Of a stretch of DNA of 64,000 nt, positions 1 through 7,475 are shown piece by piece. The notes under the pieces were generated by a model. The model saw only the letters and a program-made list of their open reading frames with translations. It had not been told where the DNA came from and ran no database searches. Origin of the DNA: Arthrobacter globiformis. Lineage in GTDB: Bacteria; Actinomycetota; Actinomycetes; Actinomycetales; Micrococcaceae. The position numbers and the translations under genes are program-made. Position 1 is the stretch's first letter, and each line of letters opens with the position of its first letter. The stretch lies in NCBI RefSeq assembly GCF_030818015.1, contig NZ_JAUSZX010000001.1, positions 4,154,001 through 4,218,000 of the forward strand. Reading direction: 5' to 3'.

Positions 1-564
1 GTCAGCCTTATGGATACGCGCGGCCGGCGCACCAGCACGGCCTCCACGGATCCCGACATCCTGCAGGCTGACCAGCTCCAGTACGATCTCAGGCAGGGGC
101 CGTGCCTGACAGCCTGGGCCCAGCAGGCAACCATTATTGTCGCGGACAGCCGCACCGACCACCGCTGGCCAGCGTGGAGCCGCGCCATCGCAGATTTGCC
201 CGTGCGCTCGGTGATCAGCACGCCACTGTCCACTCCCGACGGCGCCATCGGTGCGCTGAAGGTCTACTCCCCGGTTCCCGGCGGCTTCGATTCCCGTGCC
301 GTCCACCTGGTCGAACTGCTGGCGCGTCCCGCTGCCCTGATGCTTGCCAATGCCCAGGCCCGCGACACCGCACAGCGCCTCAGCGACGGGCTCATCGGCG
401 CACTGGGCGCCCGCGATGCCATCGGAACCGCCACCGGGATGATCATGGAGCGGCTCCACGTCAACCGCGGCCAAGCCCTCTCCACCCTCATTAGCGCCGC
501 CCGCCGTCGGGAGGTACCGCTGCACCAGCTCTCCCAGGCCATCATCGGCGGCGGCGACCTGTAA
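1..564 (+). CDS. GAF-ANTAR transcription antitermination regulator, 5' partial
   Basis: The reading frame is open from base 1, so the gene starts upstream of the window; the ATG at 10 falls inside the GAF domain and is not a plausible start. The visible part holds the second half of a GAF sensor domain (the GPCLTAW stretch and the run to about residue 115) and then a C-terminal ANTAR domain (about residues 125-184, with the typical AIGTATGMIMERL entry). ANTAR domains bind paired stem-loops in nascent RNA and prevent termination. A truncated paralogue lies at 6515-6748. The ligand and RNA targets are unknown. Confidence 0.9.
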   Translation, partial: VSLMDTRGRRTSTASTDPDILQADQLQYDLRQGPCLTAWAQQATIIVADSRTDHRWPAWSRAIADLPVRSVISTPLSTPDGAIGALKVYSPVPGGFDSRAVHLVELLARPAALMLANAQARDTAQRLSDGLIGALGARDAIGTATGMIMERLHVNRGQALSTLISAARRREVPLHQLSQAIIGGGDL

Positions 565-787
565 CCCGCCGTCACAAAGCCGCCTCCGCACCGGCCGAAA
601 CGGCATGCACATGCGGGGGTGCCGCCGTCGGCCATTCCCTCACTCCGCATGTCCGGGACTGACACAATCCGGGTGGGACTACACCAATCACCTCCGCCGC
701 GCAACTTTGGCGCGCGGAACAATTCCAAGGAAAATAGCGAGTCAGCACACAATGCACCGCCCCGCTCACTTCAGGAGACAGAGAACC

Positions 788-943
788 ATGACTAACAACA
801 TTGCCCCGGGCGCCGGGTTGAACGCCGCCCCGATTGCAGCCATGGCCGCCTTGGACGACCTGGACCTCACGCCGCAGGGACTGTCCGACGCACCGGCGAG
901 CGAGCTGGATCCGGACACGCTCGTGCACCCCGGCGCCAGCTAA
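788..943 (+). CDS. Small acidic hypothetical protein (51 aa)
   Basis: An ATG at 788 follows an AGGAGA ribosome binding site (773-778) with good spacing, and gives 51 residues rich in Ala, Pro, Asp and Leu, with repeated Asp-Leu and Asp-Pro pairs (LDDLDLTP and ELDPDTL). No signal peptide or membrane segment is visible and I do not recognise a family. The gene ends 5 bases before the end of the convergent selO gene. The strong ribosome binding site is the main support. Confidence 0.55.
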   Translation: MTNNIAPGAGLNAAPIAAMAALDDLDLTPQGLSDAPASELDPDTLVHPGAS

Positions 944-948
944 CCCAC

Positions 949-2412
949 TCAGGTTCCGCAGAAGGTCCTATAGGGGCCAAAGCTTTCCGGCGCAGCCTCT
1001 GCATAGCGTTCGACGCCGGGACGCTCGTTATACGGGTCCGTCACCGCTTCGAGCAACTGCCGGAGCGGATCAAGGTCGCCGTCGGTCGCGGCGTCGAGTG
1101 CTTCCTCAACAAGGTGGTTGCGGGGCACATACGCGGGGTTGACCCGGTCCATTTTCTCCGCGTCCGGGTTCAGGGCCCGCCAGGGTTCCGCCCAGGCAAG
1201 GAAGGCGTCCGCTTCCGGGAACAGGTCCCGTGCAGGCTCGCCCTTGCCACGGGCTGCCATGCCGAGCCGCCGGAAGAACGACGTGTAGTCAATGCGCCAC
1301 TCCTGCATCAGCGCGAGCAGTTCGTCAATCATGGGAGACGCAACGTCGTCAGCGATGCTGGCGTCCAGTCCGAGCTTCGCCTTCATGCCGGCCAGCCAGG
1401 CGGCACTGTACTGCCGGCGGAACGCCCCCAGCGACTCCTGGGCCAGTGCGACCGCACGCTCCTCGTCGTCGTCGAACAGCGGAAGGAGCGCCTCCGCCAG
1501 GCGGGTCAGGTTCCACTCTGCTACCACCGGCTGGTTGGCGTAGGCGTAGCGGCCACTCTCGTCGATGGAGCTGTAGACGGTGGCGGGATCGAACGCGTCC
1601 ATGAAGGCGCACGGACCATAGTCGATGGTCTCGCCCGAGATGGCCATGTTGTCCGTGTTCATGACGCCGTGGATGAAACCCACCAGCATCCACTGTGCCA
1701 CCAGGGAAGCCTGGGCGGTTATGGCGGCCTCGAAGAGTCCGAGATACGGATTGTCCGCCTCCGCCGCACCGGGATAGTGGCGCGCGATGGCGTGGTCCGC
1801 GAGGCGGCGCAGCAACCCGGTGTCGCCGGCGACGCGGGCGTACTGGAAGCTGCCTACGCGCAGGTGGCTGCTTGCGACGCGGGTGAGTACGGCCCCCGGC
1901 AGCAGGGTTTCCCGCTGGATGGAACGGGCGGTGGCCACCACTGCGAGGGACCGCGTCGTGGGGATTCCCAGGGCGTGCATCGCTTCGCTGACGACATACT
2001 CGCGCAGCATCGGCCCCACGACGGCGAAGCCGTCGCCGCCGCGCGCGAAGGGCGTGCGGCCGGAGCCCTTCAGGTGGACGTCGCGGAGGCGGCCGGCGAC
2101 GTCGGTAATCTCGCCCAGCAGGAGCGCACGACCGTCACCCAGCCTCGGCGCAAACCAGCCGAACTGGTGGCCGGAGTATGCCTGCGCAACGGGAGTGGCG
2201 CCGTCGGGCACCGCGTTGCCGATCAGCAGCGGAAGCCCTTCCGGGCTCCCGAGGAAGTCCGGGTCAAAGCCCAGCTCGGCGGCCAGCGGCTCGTTCAGGA
2301 CCAGCAACTGCGGGTCAGGAACCTCCTCCGCCTTCCAGGGAATGGCCATCTCGGCAAGCTCCGTGGCGAAGCGGCTTTCAAAGGTGACGGTTGATGCGGC
2401 TGCAGCGCTCAT
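949..2412 (-). CDS. selO: Protein adenylyltransferase SelO (YdiU family)
   Basis: The 487-residue product matches the SelO/YdiU family in length and motifs: a [16 protein letters not shown] block near residue 80, [15 protein letters not shown] near 115, and the kinase-like catalytic [20 protein letters not shown] segment near residue 250 (the Asn and Asp-Tyr-Gly metal ligands are present). SelO is a pseudokinase that transfers AMP from ATP to Ser/Thr/Tyr of proteins in redox homeostasis. It is transcribed divergently from the stress operon at 2705, with the 32-bp repeat array between them. Confidence 0.93.
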   Translation of the reverse strand: MSAAAASTVTFESRFATELAEMAIPWKAEEVPDPQLLVLNEPLAAELGFDPDFLGSPEGLPLLIGNAVPDGATPVAQAYSGHQFGWFAPRLGDGRALLLGEITDVAGRLRDVHLKGSGRTPFARGGDGFAVVGPMLREYVVSEAMHALGIPTTRSLAVVATARSIQRETLLPGAVLTRVASSHLRVGSFQYARVAGDTGLLRRLADHAIARHYPGAAEADNPYLGLFEAAITAQASLVAQWMLVGFIHGVMNTDNMAISGETIDYGPCAFMDAFDPATVYSSIDESGRYAYANQPVVAEWNLTRLAEALLPLFDDDEERAVALAQESLGAFRRQYSAAWLAGMKAKLGLDASIADDVASPMIDELLALMQEWRIDYTSFFRRLGMAARGKGEPARDLFPEADAFLAWAEPWRALNPDAEKMDRVNPAYVPRNHLVEEALDAATDGDLDPLRQLLEAVTDPYNERPGVERYAEAAPESFGPYRTFCGT

Positions 2413-2440
2413 CTTTCAAGCATACGTTCGACCCCTGTCC

Positions 2441-2544
2441 CCCAGCGCTTCCTCACCTTTCGCCGCCTCAAACCCAGCGCTTCCTCACCTTTCGCCGCCG
2501 GAACGGTGATGCTCCCGCAGCCGCGCGGTGAGGAAGCGTCTGGG
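2441..2544. repeat. 32-bp periodic intergenic repeat, array 1
   Basis: Two identical 27-bp copies, containing GCGCTTCCTCACCTTTCGCC, start at 2441 and 2473, an exact 32-bp period. An inverted copy of the core (GGTGAGGAAGCG) lies at 2527-2538. The same CTTCCTCAC core recurs at 12947-13165 and 42884-42949. The array lies upstream of both selO and the 2705 operon, so it is not simply a transcription terminator. Confidence 0.85.
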
Positions 2545-2622
2545 TTTTTCCTGCAGGAGGTGAGGCAGGATCGGCGCCGCCGTCTGGTCTCCAGCAATTT
2601 TTCAGCTGATGTAGGAAGTCTA

Positions 2623-2655
2623 CTTACTATTAGATGGTAACCATGCTTACTATTA
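2623..2655 (+). promoter_or_regulatory. Palindromic operator/promoter, site 1 of the TAGTAANCATGCTTACTA set
   Basis: GTAACCATGCTTAC (2637-2650) is an imperfect palindrome centred on CATG. It runs into TACTAT, which resembles a -10 box. CTTACTATTA occurs twice, at 2623 and 2646, 23 bp apart. The start codon of the stress operon is 55 bp downstream. Matching sites are at 18196, 24412 and 58342. The MarR-family protein encoded by this operon is the likely but unproven ligand. Confidence 0.65.
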
Positions 2656-2704
2656 CGGAGTGCTGGTTCATCAGCAGCAGCTAACCCTCAAAGGAAAGAG
2701 AGCA

Positions 2705-3550
2705 ATGATGACCGAGAACCCATACGGCACCGGACCGGGCACAACAGGGCTGGGCACCACCGACGCCGACATCGCCGGCGCAGGCACGGCCGGGTACACA
2801 GGAACCGTCGGCTACCAGGACGACGCTTCCTCGAAGAAGGACGTGGCGAAGGATGAGGCCGCGAATGTGGCTGGCCAGGCTGCCGGCGCCGCCCAGAACG
2901 TGGCGGAGACAGCGAAAACCGAGGCGAAGAACGTCGCCTACGAAGCAAAGAACAGCGCCCGGGATCTGCTGCATCAGGCGAAGTCGGACCTGACCAGCCA
3001 GGCCGGCACCCAGCAGACCAAGGCCGCCGAAGGCATCCGCACCATTTCCTCGCAGCTACGCACCATGGCCGACGCACCGGACCAGCAGGGCGTGGCCTCG
3101 GACCTGATCCGGCAGGCCGCCGACCGCTCCGAATCCGTCGCGTCCTGGCTGGACAACCGGGACCCGGGCTCACTGCTGAACGAAGTCAAGTCCTTCGCCC
3201 GCCAACGCCCCGGGACCTTCCTGCTCCTCGCGGCAGGCGCAGGACTCCTCGCCGGACGCCTCGGCCGCAGCCTGCAGGCCGGCGCCCCCGAAACCGGAAC
3301 CACAGCCGGCTATGGACCCACGAGCGGCACTGTTCCCCAGTACCCCGTCCAGCCGCCGGTCACCGAAAGCAGCCTGACGGCTGCACCGGCCGCTCCCCTG
3401 TATGACGCACCGCAGGCAACTCCGACGACATACGCAGAAACCGTGTACGGCGAGCCCGCCCGCCCGGGCTTTGAGGCGCCGGGTTCGGCAGGCGTCCCGC
3501 TGCGCGATCCCGAGGACCCGTATACCGAAGGTGGAGGTCGTCCCCTGTGA
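2705..3550 (+). CDS. Ala-rich coiled-coil membrane-anchored stress protein
   Basis: The start at ATG 2705 (or the adjacent 2708) follows AAAGGAAAG; an in-frame ATG at 2660 lacks this site. The 281-residue product has a Gly/Thr-rich N-terminus, a long amphipathic Ala/Lys/Glu helix region (about residues 40-110, apolipoprotein-like), and a short hydrophobic segment with a glycine zipper (TFLLLAAGAGLLAGRLG, about residues 180-200). A Pro/Thr/Tyr-rich tail follows. It is first in a translationally coupled operon; its stop overlaps the next start (GTGA). The function is unknown; a role in envelope stress is inferred from its neighbours. Confidence 0.8.
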   Translation: MMTENPYGTGPGTTGLGTTDADIAGAGTAGYTGTVGYQDDASSKKDVAKDEAANVAGQAAGAAQNVAETAKTEAKNVAYEAKNSARDLLHQAKSDLTSQAGTQQTKAAEGIRTISSQLRTMADAPDQQGVASDLIRQAADRSESVASWLDNRDPGSLLNEVKSFARQRPGTFLLLAAGAGLLAGRLGRSLQAGAPETGTTAGYGPTSGTVPQYPVQPPVTESSLTAAPAAPLYDAPQATPTTYAETVYGEPARPGFEAPGSAGVPLRDPEDPYTEGGGRPL

Positions 3551-3978
3551 GCAGCCAGATCCCCGATACCCCGCCGACGGCCGCGCACGCCAAGGCCGAC
3601 ACCACCTCCCTCGGTGACCTCCTGGGCGAGGTCACCCGGGACCTGTCCACCCTGATCCGGCAGGAAATCGAACTCGCCAAAGCCGAACTGAAACAGTCCG
3701 GCACCCGCGCCGGCAAAGGCGGCGGCATGCTCGCCGGCGCCGGCATCGCCGGGCACTTCGTGCTCCTGTTCCTCTCCATCGCCCTCTGGTACGCCCTGGG
3801 CGAGCTGACGGGACTGGGCTGGTCCGCCGTCATCGTCGCCGTGATCTGGGCCATCATCGCCGCGATCCTGGCCAGTGTGGGACGCAAGGAACTCAAAACC
3901 ATCAAGGGCATGCCCCAGACCGTCGAAACCGTCCAGGAAATCCCGCCCACCCTCAAACCGAACGGAGACCACCGATGA
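3547..3978 (+). CDS. Actinobacterial holin-X family membrane protein
   Basis: The 143-residue protein matches the actinobacterial holin-X (phage holin superfamily III) pattern: a cytosolic helix LIRQEIELAKAELKQSG (about residues 38-54), then two transmembrane helices (about 65-85 and 93-115) and a charged tail. Despite the name, these chromosomal proteins are not known to lyse cells and usually sit beside DUF3618 genes, as here. The GTG start overlaps the previous stop (GTGA) and the stop overlaps the next start (ATGA), so translation is coupled. Confidence 0.88.
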   Translation: MSSQIPDTPPTAAHAKADTTSLGDLLGEVTRDLSTLIRQEIELAKAELKQSGTRAGKGGGMLAGAGIAGHFVLLFLSIALWYALGELTGLGWSAVIVAVIWAIIAAILASVGRKELKTIKGMPQTVETVQEIPPTLKPNGDHR

Positions 3979-4616
3979 GTGAGAACCCGGACGCCATCCG
4001 CGCCGACATCGAAGCCACCCGCGAACGCCTGGGCACCAACGTGGACGCCGTGGCCGACAAAGTCACCCCGTCCAACATCGTCCACCGCCAGACCAGCAAG
4101 GTCAAAGACGCCGTCTTCGGAGTAAAGGACAAAGTCATGGGCACCGCAGACCACGCCACCCACAGCACCTCCGGCAGCCTCCACCACGCCACCCACAGCA
4201 CCACCGGCGGCCTCCACCAGGCCACCGACGCCGCCGGCAACGCCATCAGCACCGCCGGCGACGCGATCGCCGACGCACCCCACCAGGTCGCCGCCAAAAC
4301 CCAGGGCAACCCCCTCGCCGCCGGGCTGATCGCGTTCGGCGCCGGGCTGCTCGCCTCCTCCCTGATCCCGCCAAGCCAGAAGGAACGCGAAGCCGCCGAC
4401 GCCCTGAAAACCGCCGCCGAACCCATGACCAGCCAGCTCACCGAAGCAGCCAAGGACATGGCCCAGGGCTGGAAGGAACCCGCCCAGGACGCCATGGAAA
4501 ACGTCAAGGCCACCGCCACCGACGCCGCCCAGCACGTCAAGGACGAAGGCCAAACCGCCGCCTCCGACGTCAAAGCAACCGCCACGGACGCCAAGGACCA
4601 CGTCCAAAACACGTGA
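3975..4616 (+). CDS. DUF3618 domain protein
   Basis: The N-terminus (AIRADIEATRERLGTNVDAV, residues 7-26) is the DUF3618 signature. A His/Thr-rich stretch with repeated HATHSTTGGL-like units (about residues 55-80) follows, then a hydrophobic segment (LAAGLIAFGAGLLASSLIPP, about 114-133). The C-terminal helix repeats a KATATDA motif, as in CsbD/LEA-like proteins. It is 213 residues and coupled by ATGA to the holin-X gene. DUF3618 proteins have no proven function; the context suggests envelope or osmotic stress. Confidence 0.88.
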   Translation: MSENPDAIRADIEATRERLGTNVDAVADKVTPSNIVHRQTSKVKDAVFGVKDKVMGTADHATHSTSGSLHHATHSTTGGLHQATDAAGNAISTAGDAIADAPHQVAAKTQGNPLAAGLIAFGAGLLASSLIPPSQKEREAADALKTAAEPMTSQLTEAAKDMAQGWKEPAQDAMENVKATATDAAQHVKDEGQTAASDVKATATDAKDHVQNT

Positions 4617-4622
4617 GCCGGC

Positions 4623-5048
4623 ATGAGCCTGGCTCATTCGACAGGACCTGAAAGCTGGCCAACGCACCGGCTCCTCAGCATCGCTGCCCGTCTGAATGAG
4701 CTGCGGATCAACCGCAACCTCATGCATCTGGGCCTGACCAAGGGGTCCCTGGACGTCCTGGAGTCGGTCGCGGAGCTCGAACCGGTAACGGTCTCGGACC
4801 TGGCCACCCTGCTCTGCGTCAGCAAACAAAGCCTGGGCAGGGTGGTCCGCCGCCTTCAGGGACTTGGGTTGCTGAGCAGGGAACGCAGCGGCGACCGGCG
4901 CTATTCGGACATACGGGTTACGCACCAAGGCCGTAAGGTGCTGGCCACAGCCGAGGCACTCGTCCAGCGACTGACGCAGAACAAATCGGATATCGAACCT
5001 GCGCTGCACCACGATCTGGAACGCTACATCCGGGACCTCCGGATGTAG
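4623..5048 (+). CDS. MarR-family transcriptional regulator
   Basis: The 141-residue product has the MarR winged-helix layout: an N-terminal dimerisation helix, then LTKGSLDVLESVAEL, the recognition segment VSDLATLLCVSKQSLGRVVR (about residues 57-76), the wing RERSGDRRYSDIRVT (about 83-97) and a C-terminal dimerisation helix. The start is 6 bases after the DUF3618 stop, so it belongs to the operon that starts at 2705. MarR proteins bind 16-20 bp palindromes and often repress their own operon, which makes the palindrome at 2637 a natural autoregulatory site. The single Cys in the recognition region could sense redox state; this is speculative. Confidence 0.9.
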   Translation: MSLAHSTGPESWPTHRLLSIAARLNELRINRNLMHLGLTKGSLDVLESVAELEPVTVSDLATLLCVSKQSLGRVVRRLQGLGLLSRERSGDRRYSDIRVTHQGRKVLATAEALVQRLTQNKSDIEPALHHDLERYIRDLRM

Positions 5049-5061
5049 CGTTCCCGATACA

Positions 5062-5370
5062 GTGAAACTCACCGATGACATCCTCAACGATGACGACATC
5101 CAGCTCGCACTGTTTTGCCTTTACGAGCTGCACTATGGAGGCATTGAGGGCGTGGACGACGCCTGGGAATGGGAGCCCGGACTGATCGCGCTCCGCCGGC
5201 TGCTCGGGTCCCCTTCGAACGGGCCCTGCGCTCTGCCGCTCCTGTGGCTGCAGGACCCTCGCGGGTAGAGGGCCGCCCTTGCCATCGATGCCCGCCTCAC
5301 CGAGCACATCGTGGAAGCCTGGGAGGACGGAAGGTCCTCATTGCGGACGACCCTCCCTGAAGCCGCGTGA
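5062..5370 (+). pseudogene. Remnant of iron-containing redox enzyme (heme-oxygenase-like)
   Basis: The first frame (from GTG 5062) reads LALFCLYELHYGGIEGVDDA and WEWEPGLIALRRLL, characteristic of the actinobacterial iron-containing redox enzyme family (heme-oxygenase-like fold). Near 5205 the similarity moves to another frame (VPFERALRSAAP) and then to a third (IDARLTEHIVEAWEDGRSSL, ending about 5370). At least two frameshifts and a large C-terminal loss leave about 100 of the usual 300 or more residues. The family assignment is from memory of typical sequences. Confidence 0.65.
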
Positions 5371-6160
5371 GCGAGGATCCGGGACCCGGGCCGGACACCG
5401 AATACATTCTGCCTGTGCGCTGGACGGACGATGCCGGGCTGGAGGAACTCGTCGACTACCTCCGGGAGCTATGCGCTTGGACAAGAGTCACCGTTGTGGA
5501 CGGCTCCCCGACAGAACTGTTCACCCGGCACCGGGCCCTGTTTCCGCCGCCGGTCCGGCATATTCCCCCGGCGACGGGGAGCGGCGGAAACGGCAAGGTG
5601 GCAGGTGTGCTGACAGCGGCTCGCGTAGGTGACGCGGAGAGGCTTGTCATCGCCGACGACGACGTCCGCTACACACGCGGCCAGCTGGCCGTTGCCTTCG
5701 CCGGACTCGACGACGCCGAGGTGGTCCGCCCGCAGAATTTCTTCACGCCGCTGCCCTGACACGCGCGCTGGGACACCGCCCGGTCACTGATCAACAGGGC
5801 CCTCCGACGACTTCGCCCAGCCCATCCGGTTGTGCGCAGAACTCGCCCTATTGCCCGTCCTCGCGGCGGTGCCCGCGCACCGGCGAGTAGCGCGCATGCC
5901 GGCGCTCCTCGCGCTGGCCGGCACCGCCGTCGCCATAGCGGAAGCGGGAGGAGGCGCGACGGCGGGACGGCCGCCTTTCCGGCGGACACCGCTCTGTTCG
6001 CGCCGCTGTGGGTCCTGGAACGGGCAGTATGCATCTGGGTGGCCCTGGCTCTGCGCGCCCGCGGCGGGGCTCCCGATTCAGGCACCAGGCTGAAGATCGC
6101 GGCCACTTCCATGGCCACGCTCCGGCTCAAGCACCAAGGCAAAATCCGTCAGCCCCATTC
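5367..6160 (+). pseudogene. Decayed family 2 glycosyltransferase
   Basis: The N-terminal 130 residues (5367-5759) read as the start of a GT2-like transferase, with YILPVRWTDDAGLEEL, VTVVDGSP, GNGKVAGVLT and the DXD-like LVIADDDVRYT, ending VVRPQNFFTPLP followed by a stop. After the stop the same frame continues HARWDTARSLINRAL, then jumps by an internal deletion to FAQPIRLCAELALLP. After a further frameshift it reads LFAPLWVLERAVCIWVALAL. The normal C-terminal half is thus mostly missing. In relatives this gene neighbours the redox enzyme and CDGSH genes, which matches the remnants here. Confidence 0.7.
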
Positions 6161-6186
6161 CACCCAGCCAGAACGGAGCAATTTTC

Positions 6187-6444
6187 GTGAATCGTGCCCC
6201 TCAGCATCCGGCAGGCCCCAGCTCGGTGGTGCTCTGCCCCGACGGCCCGATCCTCATCCGCGGAGACTTTGAAATCGGCACTCCGTCAGGGGATCCGGTC
6301 CCCCGCCAAAGAACCACGGTTGCCCTCTGCCGGTGCGGCGCCTCGGCGATCAAACCCTACTGCGACGGCACCCACAAGCTGATCAACTTCCGCACCGGTG
6401 CCCCGGACGCGGCCGGCGGGTGTAGTTCCGGCTCGTGGTTATGA
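6187..6444 (+). CDS. CDGSH iron-sulfur domain protein
   Basis: The 85-residue protein carries the CDGSH Fe-S motif: CRCGASAIKPYCDGTH (about residues 49-64), with the three Cys and one His that bind a redox-active 2Fe-2S cluster. GTG 6187 follows GGAGC with acceptable spacing. The N-terminal part (PDGPILIRGDFEI) is typical of actinobacterial members. Unlike its upstream neighbours the frame is intact, so it may still be functional; it may act in electron transfer or Fe-S handling. The last ten residues look like random read-through, so the original stop may have been lost. Confidence 0.85.
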   Translation: MNRAPQHPAGPSSVVLCPDGPILIRGDFEIGTPSGDPVPRQRTTVALCRCGASAIKPYCDGTHKLINFRTGAPDAAGGCSSGSWL

Positions 6445-6514
6445 TGGGAAGCACCTGCCGAAGGCATCCCTGCACGAGGATGACAACGACCCTGATGACA
6501 TGTGAGGCCTGCCT

Positions 6515-6748
6515 GTGACGCGGAAGCACCGAATGGCAGGGGAACTGCCCGAGATCTTCGCGCCGGTCATGGGCCTCCTGCTCACGGAACCAGTGGTTGA
6601 CCGGGCGGTAGCCAATATCGCACGGGCGGCCCACGAAAGCCTGGCTGGCAGCGTCGGCGCCGGCTGCACGCTGATCGATACCCACGGCAGGCCCACGACC
6701 ACAGCTTCCACGAACAGCATCGTGAAGCATGCTGGTGGTCCATCTTGA
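6515..6748 (+). pseudogene. Truncated GAF-ANTAR regulator (N-terminal fragment)
   Basis: The 77-residue frame reads as the start of a GAF-ANTAR protein: an N-terminal helix (LPEIFAPVMGLLLTEPVVD), then ANIARAAHESL and the GAF strand TLIDTHGRPTTTASTNSIVKHA, and stops after HAGGPS. The aligned segment in the gene at 1-564 (LMDTRGRRTSTAST) continues into the rest of GAF and ANTAR, all of which is missing here. It is therefore a truncated paralogue. GTG 6515 is the likely original start. Confidence 0.65.
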
Positions 6749-6774
6749 CGGCGCCAGTCACACAGACTAAACAA

Positions 6775-6792
6775 TAAGTAGCCTTAGTAATT
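6775..6792 (-). promoter_or_regulatory. Possible diverged fifth copy of the TAA-N5-CTTA operator
   Basis: On the minus strand this AT-rich stretch reads TTACTAAGGCTACTTA, preserving the TAA-N5-CTTA spacing of the palindromes at 2637, 18196 and 24412 but not the central CATG. It ends 30 bases before the start codon of the small gene at 6822. The match is weak and could be chance in an AT-rich promoter. Confidence 0.3.
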
Positions 6793-6821
6793 GCTGTCGT
6801 CCTGCACGAGGAGGAACTGCC

Positions 6822-6971
6822 TTGAGTGACAAGCCTGGTAACGCGACACCGAACACCCCCGCGTTCAAAACGCTTGACGAGCGCCGCCTCAATCTCATCT
6901 ACAAGGAACAGCGTCCTAACGGAACGTCCAACTTCTTCCTGCTAGAAAACCCGGAACGTGAAGACGCCTAG
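6822..6971 (+). CDS. Small hypothetical protein (49 aa)
   Basis: TTG 6822 lies 6-8 bases after a strong AGGAGGA site (GAGGAGGAACTGCC). It opens 49 codons: a Pro/Thr-rich N-terminus, then FKTLDERRLNLIYKEQRPNG and SNFFLLENPEREDA. The C-terminal 13 bases overlap the start of the lipoprotein gene at 6958, suggesting coupling. No family is recognised; the ribosome binding site and overlap support it. Confidence 0.5.
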   Translation: MSDKPGNATPNTPAFKTLDERRLNLIYKEQRPNGTSNFFLLENPEREDA

Positions 6972-7383
6972 GGCCCTCAGGGGCCTGAGGCTGGGGATCC
7001 CCGCCCTGCTCGCGCTTACTGGTGGCGTCCTTTCGGGGTGTGCTGCTGACGGAACGGAGGCCGCACAGGCAGCGGCAGCGTTCCACCGGGACGTGGCCAG
7101 CTCCGACATGACGGCGGCCTGCTCGCTGCTGCAGTCCGAGACACGGGAGGAGACGGCCCGGTCCAGTGACGCCGGCACTTGCGAAAGTCAGTTGGAAAAG
7201 GCGAAAATCCCGGACGCGGGGAAGCTGTTGAGCACCGAGCAGTTCGGCCGTGACGCCTTCGTCGAGTTCGAGCACGACACCGTCTTCCTGGCCGCCTCCA
7301 ACGCGGGCTGGAGAATCACAGGCGCAGGCTGCACCCCCAAAGGGGAAGAAGCGCCGTACACCTGCGAAGTAGGAGGCAAATAG
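6958..7383 (+). CDS. Small lipoprotein of unknown function
   Basis: The 141-residue product begins with basic residues, a hydrophobic segment (LGIPALLALTGGVL) and a lipobox ending LSGC (Cys about residue 28), so it is predicted to be exported and lipid-anchored. The mature part has a helical start (AAQAAAAFHRDVASSD), several Cys residues and a C-terminal strand region with TGAGCTPKG and YTCEVGG; this resembles small secreted NTF2-like proteins, but the family is not certain. GTG 6958 overlaps the preceding small gene; the next small membrane gene starts 2 bases after the stop. Confidence 0.75.
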   Translation: MKTPRALRGLRLGIPALLALTGGVLSGCAADGTEAAQAAAAFHRDVASSDMTAACSLLQSETREETARSSDAGTCESQLEKAKIPDAGKLLSTEQFGRDAFVEFEHDTVFLAASNAGWRITGAGCTPKGEEAPYTCEVGGK

Positions 7384-7384
7384 C

Positions 7385-7468
7385 ATGCGCTGGACCTTCG
7401 CCCTGTATCTCATACTGATCTTCGGCGGACTGGCCTACATGGTCGCCGTCGGGCTCGTCAGGGGATAG
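7385..7468 (+). CDS. 27-aa single-pass membrane peptide
   Basis: ATG 7385, just after the lipoprotein stop, encodes MRWTFALYLILIFGGLAYMV and a further seven residues ending VRG. This is one transmembrane helix with basic residues at each end. It sits 7 bases before the DUF6766 gene and GGAGG lies just upstream (7374-7378), so it is probably co-translated. Conservation would be needed to prove it is a gene. Confidence 0.5.
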   Translation: MRWTFALYLILIFGGLAYMVAVGLVRG

Positions 7469-7475
7469 GCGGGCC

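Noticed and set aside
1114..2394. 426-codon frame on the plus strand opposite selO
   Set aside because: It is wholly antisense to a gene with a clear family match, has no domain and low-complexity Arg/Gly composition typical of high-GC shadow frames.
3547..4616. Prophage lysis module
   Set aside because: Holin-X and DUF3618 genes occur in chromosomes without phage genes; no endolysin, portal or integrase is nearby.
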